A DNA stretch of 9,881 nucleotides. It comes from Actinomycetota bacterium. Its GTDB lineage: Bacteria; Actinomycetota; Acidimicrobiia; Acidimicrobiales; JAMCPL01. A program made the position numbers and the translations under genes. The stretch spans positions 1-9,881 of the forward strand of contig JAMCPC010000111.1 in NCBI GenBank assembly GCA_023379725.1, in the 5' to 3' direction. How positions within the stretch are numbered: the first letter of the stretch is position 1; each line of letters starts with the position of its first letter. Shown here one piece after another: positions 4,632 through 9,881 of the stretch. The notes below the pieces were generated by a model. The model was not told where the DNA came from and ran no database searches. It saw nothing but the letters and a program-made list of their open reading frames with translations.

Positions 4632-7600
4632 CTATAGTATCGTAACTGCTCCATTGAATGATTCCATAAGCTCGCCCAATAGCCCGGTTCTTGAATCTAC
4701 GGAGCAGTATGCGGGAAGTAGGAATGACTTATCTTCCACATGTAGTACCACGCGTTCTGTGCCTGGATACTCCTTCAATATTTTTTTGAATCTGGTCACT
4801 CCGTTACGATCGAGCAACTGACCGGGAATGCCCAGGTGCAGGTTGGTGTTGTCGGCATTGAGGTGAGGATTCGTCATCTCCAGTGCAATCAACTTTAACT
4901 CGTCGTCACGTGTGTCTACCCTGCCTTTTACCAGAAGCACCATGTCATCTGTTATGCCTTCTCCAAGTGTATCCAGCGCTTTCGAAAATGCCGTAACCTC
5001 TATAGATGAGGTTGTATCATCCAGAACGAAGGTCACCATAGGATCTCCCTTCTTGGTCTTTCTGTGCTTGATGGCGGTGATGACTCCACATAGCGTGCAT
5101 ATAGTGCCTTCACTCAGAGAGTATCGAGTATCGTTCTCTTCCAGTAATTCTTGGTCGCTGGAGCTCTCTTTTCGCAACTCCAATATGCTCATATCGGCGA
5201 GCATTCGAGCCGCTTCTTTGAACCCATCCATTGGGTGTCCGCTGACATAAAGTCCGAGCATCTCTTTTTCCTTGGCCAACTTTCTTGAATGCTCCATCTC
5301 TTCTTTGGGTATCTCTATTGACCTGATGTCGTACAATAGGCTATCGTCTTCATCACTGTCCATCATGGAAAATATCGTGGATATACCAGCTTCTTCGTCC
5401 TTTCTCTGACTGGCGCACTTGTTGGCTATTGATTCTGCTACGTTCAGCAAGCCCTGCCGTGAATAACCAAACGAATCGAATGCACCGGCAGGTATTAGAG
5501 CTTGCAGTACACGCTGGCTAAGCACCATTGAGGGTACTCTCATGCAAAAGTCATAAAAATCCCTGAAATGCCCATTTAGCTCACGTTCTTCAATAATCTT
5601 TCTTGTAACTCCTGCTCCGACATTCCTAATTGCTGCAAGGCCAAAAAGTATGCAGTCGGTCCCATCACGTCGTGACGGAGTAAAATCCTCTTGTGATAGG
5701 TTTATATCTGGAACAAGTACATTTATGTTCATCGCTTTGCACTCGGAGAGCAATATAGCAGTTCTATCCTTGTCGTCTCCGACTGAAGTCAAGAGTGCGC
5801 TCATGTACTCTACAGGATAATGAACTTTGAGCCAGGCGTTCTGGTATGCTATGAGGGCATATCCGTAGGAATGGGATTTATTGAAGGCATAGTCGGCAAA
5901 TGGTTCGATGATGTCAAATAGCTGAGTACCTATCTTTTCACCATATCCGTTTGCTATACATCCATGTATGAACTTGTCACGTTCTTTGGCAATCATTTCA
6001 CGGTCTTTCTTGCCACACGCCTTACGCAGATTGTCAGCTTCTTCCAGGGAGTATCCTGCAAAGCGCTGAGCCACGCGCATGACGGATTCCTGGTAAATCA
6101 TAAGTCCATAAGTATCGGCGAGTATTGGCTGCAGGTCGTCATGCAGGTATTCAATAGGCGATCTCCCGTTTTTCCTGTCTGCATAGTCACGGTGCATATT
6201 GGCAGCCATTGGTCCCGGCCTATACAGTGCTACCAAAGCTGCAATGTCATCGAAGCAGGTCGGTTGGAGGGACCTCATCAGGCTACGCATCTGGGTTCCT
6301 TCAAGTTGGAATATACCTATAGAGTTCCCCTTACATAGCATGTCGTATACTCCACTATCGTCAAGTGGTATATTGTCTATATCGATGCGTTCTTGTGTGG
6401 TGCGTTCTATGATATCCAGCGTGCGGCTGATGACTGACAGGTTGCGAAGTCCCAGGAAGTCCATTTTTAAGAGTCCCAGTTTTTCTACCCCATGCATTTC
6501 GTATTGAGTAACGAGAGGAACCTCGCTAATCTCCCTCCCGGATTCAGGTTTGCGTTGTACCGGTAGATACTCGGTCAATGGTTCTTTCGTAATTACTACC
6601 GCAGCAGCATGAATGCTGTCCTGGCGTCTAAGCCCCTCAAGCCCGCGTGCTACGTCCACTACTCGTTTGACATCCATGTCTTCGTTGTACATAGCTCGAA
6701 GTTCGCTGGCAGCAGCGTAACCTTCTTCATAACCGGGGGTCTTTTCGAAGCATGCACTTAGTGAGGTATCTCGTCCCATGACAAGAGGGGGCATTGCCTT
6801 TGCTATCTTATCTCCGAGCGCATATGGGTAACCGAGCACTCTCGCCGCATCTCTTACCGCTGCTCTTGCTTTTATGGTCGAGAATGTAATTATTTGAGCT
6901 ACGTGGTCCTCACCATATTTGCTTGCGGCATAGGCAATCATTTCGCCACGATAGCGCTCATCGAAATCCATATCGATATCCGGCATCTGTTTCCTACCGG
7001 GGTTCAGGAATCGTTCGAACAGAAGATCGTATTTAATAGGATCAAGCTCGACGATACCCAGACAATACGCAACACAGCAACCGGCCGCAGATCCCCTTCC
7101 TGGACCTACTCTGATGTTTGATTGTTTGGCGTATCTCACCAAGTCTGCGACTATCAGGAAATAAGACGAGAACCCCATTTTGGATATCACTGACAGCTCG
7201 TAGTCTATACGTTCAGCGACGTTTTTCTCCAATGGCCATTTATATCTTTGTTTAGCACCTTCTAGGGTCAATTCTCTTAAATATTCGCCTGCATATGCCT
7301 GGTAGTCATTACTATTCTCAGTTACGTCTTTTTTGGTGGTGTCCGATAGAGTTGGTTCTCTTATCTGAATATGTTCGGGTATTGGGTATTCGGGGAGAGC
7401 GTCAAAGCCAAAATCTATTGTGACTTGTGAGCGCATAGCAATCTCCAGTGTATTGTCACAAGCCTCAGGAACATCCTTGAACAGAGATCTCATTTCTGTT
7501 GCTGTCTTCAGATAGTGCTCAGAACCTTCAAACTTAAATCGTACTGGGTCATTTACTGTCTTGGATGTCTGTACGCAAAGTAACGCGTCATGTGATGGTG

Positions 7601-8294
7601 CGTCTTCTTTATGTGTATAATGACTGTCATTGGTAGCTACGAGCGGTGCCCTCATTTTTTTGCTCAACTGGATGAGGTACGGTAAAATGCGCCGTTGGTC
7701 TGGTATTCCATGATCCTGTATCTCGATATAAAGGTGTTCCCTGCCAAAGATATCCTGCAACCTGCCGGTAAGCTGCTCAGCCAACTGCACATTGTCAGCC
7801 AGCAATGCTTGAGGAACTAACCCGCCTAGACATGCAGTGGTAATGTTTAGCCCTTCGTGGTACCTGTCCAGTATTTCCCAGTCGACTCTTGGGCGGTAAT
7901 AATAGCCTCCATCTATCGATCCATATGACGATATTTTGATCAGATTCTTGTAACCCAGGGTGTTCTCTGCCAATAGGATGAGGTGGTAGTAGACCTTCGA
8001 ACCTTTTTCAGATTCTCCCCCCATGTCATCCATTTTCCCACGCATGACAGGTCGTTCAAACCGTGAATCTGCTGCCATATAGGCTTCCATACCGATAATA
8101 GGGGTAATGCCCTTGTCTATACACGTGTTGTAAAAATCCAGTACTCCATACATATTGCCATGGTCAGTGATAGCCAGAGCAGGTTGCCCATCTTGCGCTA
8201 CGGCATTGATTAACTCGTTCAAACGAGAGGCACCGTCCAGCATTGAGTATTCGGTATGGGTATGCAGGTGCACAAAACTCTGCGTATTGGACAA
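4632..8294 (-). CDS. dnaE: DNA polymerase III alpha subunit, replicative, with complete PHP domain
   Basis: This 1220-residue catalytic subunit of the replicative polymerase acts at the fork with the clamp and clamp loader. The PHP domain (about 6-230) keeps the metal-binding set: H9 and H11 (HLHTHTEYS), D44-H45 (ITDHG), E70 (GMEAY), C155 (TACLGG) and D223/H225 (TNDSHY). In mycobacterial DnaE1 and Thermus such an intact PHP domain is a 3'-5' exonuclease, so self-proofreading is likely. The polymerase core has GPGRGSAAG (397-405), the DMD catalytic pair D441/D443 (PDIDMDFD) and D612 (LLKMDFLGL). Fingers: YQESVMRVAQ and FNKSHSYGYALIAY (804-817). The HhH region is at about 883-897, and the OB fold at about 1064-1140 (GVITAIKHRKTKKGDPMVTF). 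It is slightly longer than E. coli DnaE. The usual clamp-binding QxxLF site between HhH and OB appears degenerate (GISTIFSMM, 970-978). The start is TTG at 8294, six bases after a full AGGAGG. Confidence 0.98.
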   Translation of the reverse strand: MSNTQSFVHLHTHTEYSMLDGASRLNELINAVAQDGQPALAITDHGNMYGVLDFYNTCIDKGITPIIGMEAYMAADSRFERPVMRGKMDDMGGESEKGSKVYYHLILLAENTLGYKNLIKISSYGSIDGGYYYRPRVDWEILDRYHEGLNITTACLGGLVPQALLADNVQLAEQLTGRLQDIFGREHLYIEIQDHGIPDQRRILPYLIQLSKKMRAPLVATNDSHYTHKEDAPSHDALLCVQTSKTVNDPVRFKFEGSEHYLKTATEMRSLFKDVPEACDNTLEIAMRSQVTIDFGFDALPEYPIPEHIQIREPTLSDTTKKDVTENSNDYQAYAGEYLRELTLEGAKQRYKWPLEKNVAERIDYELSVISKMGFSSYFLIVADLVRYAKQSNIRVGPGRGSAAGCCVAYCLGIVELDPIKYDLLFERFLNPGRKQMPDIDMDFDERYRGEMIAYAASKYGEDHVAQIITFSTIKARAAVRDAARVLGYPYALGDKIAKAMPPLVMGRDTSLSACFEKTPGYEEGYAAASELRAMYNEDMDVKRVVDVARGLEGLRRQDSIHAAAVVITKEPLTEYLPVQRKPESGREISEVPLVTQYEMHGVEKLGLLKMDFLGLRNLSVISRTLDIIERTTQERIDIDNIPLDDSGVYDMLCKGNSIGIFQLEGTQMRSLMRSLQPTCFDDIAALVALYRPGPMAANMHRDYADRKNGRSPIEYLHDDLQPILADTYGLMIYQESVMRVAQRFAGYSLEEADNLRKACGKKDREMIAKERDKFIHGCIANGYGEKIGTQLFDIIEPFADYAFNKSHSYGYALIAYQNAWLKVHYPVEYMSALLTSVGDDKDRTAILLSECKAMNINVLVPDINLSQEDFTPSRRDGTDCILFGLAAIRNVGAGVTRKIIEERELNGHFRDFYDFCMRVPSMVLSQRVLQALIPAGAFDSFGYSRQGLLNVAESIANKCASQRKDEEAGISTIFSMMDSDEDDSLLYDIRSIEIPKEEMEHSRKLAKEKEMLGLYVSGHPMDGFKEAARMLADMSILELRKESSSDQELLEENDTRYSLSEGTICTLCGVITAIKHRKTKKGDPMVTFVLDDTTSSIEVTAFSKALDTLGEGITDDMVLLVKGRVDTRDDELKLIALEMTNPHLNADNTNLHLGIPGQLLDRNGVTRFKKILKEYPGTERVVLHVEDKSFLLPAYCSVDSRTGLLGELMESFNGAVTIL

Positions 8295-8300
8295 TCCGGG

Positions 8301-8306
8301 CCTCCT
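8301..8306 (-). promoter_or_regulatory. Consensus Shine-Dalgarno that fixes a TTG start for dnaE
   Basis: On the minus strand AGGAGG lies six bases (CCCGGA) before TTG at 8294-8292. The encoded N-terminus SNTQSFVHLHTHTEYS matches the normal beginning of DnaE proteins, and no in-frame ATG is better placed. The strong ribosome site probably compensates for the weak start codon. Confidence 0.85.
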
Positions 8307-8344
8307 AGTATCCTTTCAAGCGGTCTGTGTCATAATTACAGATA

Positions 8345-8350
8345 ATTATA
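8345..8350 (-). promoter_or_regulatory. Probable -10 element of dnaE
   Basis: The minus strand reads TATAAT, a perfect -10, giving a transcript start near 8338 and a leader of about 44 bases that includes the AGGAGG. No good -35 hexamer stands 16-18 bases upstream; instead ACTGGTT repeats occupy that position, as expected if a bound activator replaces -35 contact or a repressor covers it. Confidence 0.5.
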
Positions 8351-8351
8351 G

Positions 8352-8440
8352 ACTGGTTCTTGTAAGACTACTGGTTTATTCGTAGAACGACTGGTTGTCG
8401 TAACATGTTGTAATCGTACTGGTGTCGGTGTCGACCGGTT
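8352..8440. repeat. Cluster of ACTGGTT repeats upstream of dnaE, possible multi-site operator
   Basis: ACTGGTT occurs exactly at 8352-8358, 8370-8376 and 8390-8396, with one-mismatch forms ACTGGTG at 8418-8424 and ACCGGTT at 8434-8440. Start-to-start distances are 18, 20, 28 and 16 bases, and the first three are roughly two helical turns apart. Three of the copies are followed by a GTA (8362-8364, 8382-8384, 8399-8401). All are in the same orientation. They fill the space between the bpa stop codon and the dnaE -10. Same-face spaced direct repeats are the usual design for cooperative protein binding. They do not match the DnaA box (TTATCCACA-type). The binding protein is unknown. Confidence 0.6.
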
Positions 8441-8946
8441 TATAGGTAAGTGCCAGGTCGGTGCGATGGTACGTTCCCAGAGCCGGGAGGGAGTTCGTTA
8501 CCGCGCATCTCCTCCAGTTGTGCCCTTGCCGCTATCTGCTGAGCCACCAGGCTGGCCTGAATGCCGTGGAAGAGTCCTTCCAGCCATCCTACCAACTGTG
8601 CCTGGGCTACTCTGAGCTCAGGCTCAGATGGTGCGGCTTCTCCAAACGTTAACGACAATCGACTGAGTTCCTGAGACAATTCCGGACTGAGGGCGGTTCT
8701 AAGTTCGTCTACCGAGGTCTGGTAAATTTCCTTCATTCTGACCCGGCTTGCTTCATCCAGGGGAGCTTGGCGTACTTCTTCAAGTAATTGCCTGACCATC
8801 ATCCCTATTCTCATTACTTTCGCAGGCTGGTCTACTGTTTCCATATTTATACTGTCGTCAGCAGTTCCTCCGCTATCGAGTTCCTCGTTTGCCTGTGTAC
8901 TTCCTGTCTGTGAATTACTTTCCAACTGGGATTGTGATGTCTGCAT
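8440..8946 (-). CDS. bpa: Bacterial proteasome activator Bpa/PafE
   Basis: This 168-residue protein is close to Mycobacterium tuberculosis Bpa (174 residues), an ATP-independent ring activator that opens the 20S proteasome gate and helps degrade unfolded or specific substrates without Pup. The match is read from memory of the mycobacterial sequence. The N-terminal 35 residues are polar and disordered. Residues 39-60 (VDQPAKVMRIGMMVRQLLEEV) and APLDEASRVRMKEI open the four-helix core. SPELSQELSRL follows at 87-97, and 107-147 carries the most conserved block (SEPELRVAQAQLVGWLEGLFHGIQ, then AQQIAARAQLEEMR). After a flexible LPPG linker the protein ends GTYL, matching the proteasome-docking GQYL tail, an HbYX-related motif. 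Core and tail are both intact, so it should be functional, which implies a 20S proteasome elsewhere in this genome. The ATG lies just behind a -10 with no ribosome site, so the mRNA is probably leaderless. dnaE follows on the same strand after 145 bases. Confidence 0.95.
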   Translation of the reverse strand: MQTSQSQLESNSQTGSTQANEELDSGGTADDSINMETVDQPAKVMRIGMMVRQLLEEVRQAPLDEASRVRMKEIYQTSVDELRTALSPELSQELSRLSLTFGEAAPSEPELRVAQAQLVGWLEGLFHGIQASLVAQQIAARAQLEEMRGNELPPGSGNVPSHRPGTYL

Positions 8947-8953
8947 GTACTCT

Positions 8954-8959
8954 ATAATA
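8954..8959 (-). promoter_or_regulatory. Probable -10 of bpa giving a leaderless mRNA
   Basis: On the minus strand TATTAT is followed by seven bases (AGAGTAC) and then the ATG of bpa. Transcription would begin at, or one base before, the A of the start codon. No Shine-Dalgarno is present upstream. Leaderless genes are common in actinobacteria. The -35 is poor (TGGCAC-like at about 17 bases). Confidence 0.5.
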
Positions 8960-9017
8960 TGTCAATCACTGCGCTTGTGCCAGGCTGTATGTGTGAGCTG
9001 ATCCTCTGGCCTTAGGT

Positions 9018-9054
9018 CTAGTGGAGTATCCCGCAAATAACCATGGATTTTTGC
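9018..9054 (+). repeat. Partial repeat, copy C (left arm only)
   Basis: These 37 bases align without gaps to 363-399 of copy A with 28 matches, including CTAGTGG at the edge and the 13-base identical block CAAATAACCATGG (9034-9046 versus 379-391). No GAGGCTCAGCGG core or right arm follows, so this is a solo end or a decayed copy. It lies in the divergent spacer between bpa and the SDR gene. Confidence 0.6.
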
Positions 9055-9070
9055 TGGTCGCGTGAAACGG

Positions 9071-9098
9071 TTAGCCGTACTATACGAAGGTCGGCTAA
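9071..9098 (+). promoter_or_regulatory. Inverted repeat beside the SDR ribosome site
   Basis: TTAGCCG at 9071-9077 and CGGCTAA at 9092-9098 form an exact 7-bp stem with a 14-base loop. The right arm overlaps the start of the AAGG ribosome site (9097-9100), seven bases before the ATG at 9108. If the transcript begins upstream of 9071 the hairpin could limit ribosome access. However, TACTAT at 9078-9083 could itself be a -10, in which case the transcript would start inside the loop and this would be a DNA operator instead. Confidence 0.4.
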
Positions 9099-9107
9099 GG
9101 TAAGACT

Positions 9108-9878
9108 ATGGATATAAGACTGGATGGTAAAGCTGCTTTGGTCACAGGTGGTTCCAGGGGCATAGGGTTTGCTATAGCCTCTCGTCTGGCTGAGGCCGGT
9201 GCAGATATTATGATAGTGTCACGAAAAGCTGAAGTACTTGCAGATGCTGCTCAAAAATTATCTGGGTTTGGTACGAGAGTCGAATGGCGTGCCGCTCATG
9301 TAGCTGATGTTACTCAAGCATCTGCATGTGTCGAGGACGCGGTGGAGACATTCGGTCGGCTGGATATTTTGGTGAACAATGCCGCCACCAACCCGTATTT
9401 TGGCAACATAATGGACATAGACGAAAAGGGGGCAACGAAGACCGTTGAAGTAAACCAGCAGGCTGTTCTTACGTGGAGCAGGCTATCCTGGCATGCGTGG
9501 ATGAAAGATAATGGTGGGTGCGTGCTTAATATGTCGTCCGTTGGCGGACTTGAGGTGGAACCTGCCATAGGCTGGTACAATGTCACCAAGGCAGCTATAG
9601 TGCATCTGACTAAGCAAATGGCTTACGAGATGTCACCTGGGGTGAGAGTGAATGCCTTGGCACCGGGACTGGTAAAGACTGATTTTGCGCGTATATTGTG
9701 GGATGGTCCTCACGGAGACAAGATTGCCGCTGGATTGCCTCTGAAGCGGTTGGGTGATCCTGATGATATTGCAAAATCTGCGTTGTTCCTGGTTTCAGAT
9801 GCTGCTTCCTGGATAACCGGATCTGTCCTGGTGGTAGATGGTGGTGCCATGATAATGCCGGGCGGTGGAATAAACTAG
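9108..9878 (+). CDS. Short-chain dehydrogenase/reductase (SDR, classical type)
   Basis: This 256-residue cytosolic NAD(P)(H)-dependent oxidoreductase belongs to the FabG-like classical SDR group. The cofactor motif is TGGSRGIG (13-20). R17, together with S38-R39-K40 after the second strand, favours NADP(H). NNAAT (90-94), catalytic N116, S144 (NMSSVGG) and the Y157/K161 pair (YNVTK) are all intact. The C-terminal part has the usual NALAPGLVKTDF (182-193) and DAASWITGSVLVVDGG (231-246). The AATNPYFG segment after NNA resembles DHRS4-like and related actinobacterial SDRs rather than true fatty-acid FabG. The substrate cannot be deduced and there is no fatty-acid synthesis context. AAGG seven bases before ATG supports the start. 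The gene is complete, ending at TAG 9876-9878 three bases before the window ends, and is divergent from bpa. Confidence 0.94.
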   Translation: MDIRLDGKAALVTGGSRGIGFAIASRLAEAGADIMIVSRKAEVLADAAQKLSGFGTRVEWRAAHVADVTQASACVEDAVETFGRLDILVNNAATNPYFGNIMDIDEKGATKTVEVNQQAVLTWSRLSWHAWMKDNGGCVLNMSSVGGLEVEPAIGWYNVTKAAIVHLTKQMAYEMSPGVRVNALAPGLVKTDFARILWDGPHGDKIAAGLPLKRLGDPDDIAKSALFLVSDAASWITGSVLVVDGGAMIMPGGGIN

Positions 9879-9881
9879 TGT

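Noticed and set aside
8319..8328. AGCGGTCTGT upstream of dnaE, one base different from the repeat outer end AGTGGTCTGT
   Set aside because: Only 10 bases, no extension of similarity on either side; probably chance.
8352..8440. ACTGGTT cluster as a CRISPR array or plasmid-type replication iterons
   Set aside because: Repeats are only 7 bases with irregular 9-21 base gaps, no cas or rep gene nearby, and they sit in a promoter.

Overview
The window looks like a chromosomal segment of an actinobacterium. The strongest evidence is a gene at 8440-8946 (minus) whose product matches the bacterial proteasome activator Bpa/PafE over almost its whole length and ends in the GxYL tail that docks on the 20S proteasome. 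Bpa is, to my knowledge, an actinobacterial protein. Base composition looks moderate by eye, well below typical Streptomyces or Mycobacterium, so a lower-GC lineage such as Acidimicrobiia or a related marine or symbiotic group is plausible. The exact taxon cannot be fixed from the sequence alone.

Layout, left to right. Positions 1-366 (+) hold the C-terminal end of a polytopic membrane protein that resembles the end of a GT-C/PIG-V-like glycosyltransferase. Positions 363-660 hold a non-coding repeat element (copy A). A zinc alcohol dehydrogenase (730-1743, +) meets a sigma-70 family group-2-like sigma factor (1745-2587, -) tail to tail with one base between them. An AT-rich control region (about 2590-2800) has a symmetric -10 element and a perfect inverted repeat, and separates the sigma gene from a divergent unknown gene (2826-3590, +). 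A second repeat element (copy B, 3622-3822) fills the gap to a convergent unknown gene with a weakly GNAT-like C-terminal half (3832-4545, -). Then comes the replicative DNA polymerase III alpha subunit dnaE (4632-8294, -), which uses a TTG start behind a consensus AGGAGG. Upstream of dnaE is a cluster of ACTGGTT repeats (8352-8440), then bpa on the same strand. A divergent intergenic region with a repeat fragment (copy C) leads to an SDR-family oxidoreductase (9108-9878, +).

Functionally this is mostly housekeeping: replication with probable PHP-domain proofreading (DnaE), ATP-independent proteasome activation (Bpa), alternative promoter recognition (sigma factor) and two redox enzymes. No defence island, CRISPR, transposase, phage gene, rRNA or tRNA gene was seen. 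The least ordinary content is non-coding: a dispersed element with 19-bp inner inverted repeats at two sites, a smaller module shared by three sites, the ACTGGTT cluster between bpa and dnaE, and the symmetric AT-rich region beside the sigma factor. The sigma factor's -35-recognition helix also differs from the housekeeping pattern at two of three key residues.
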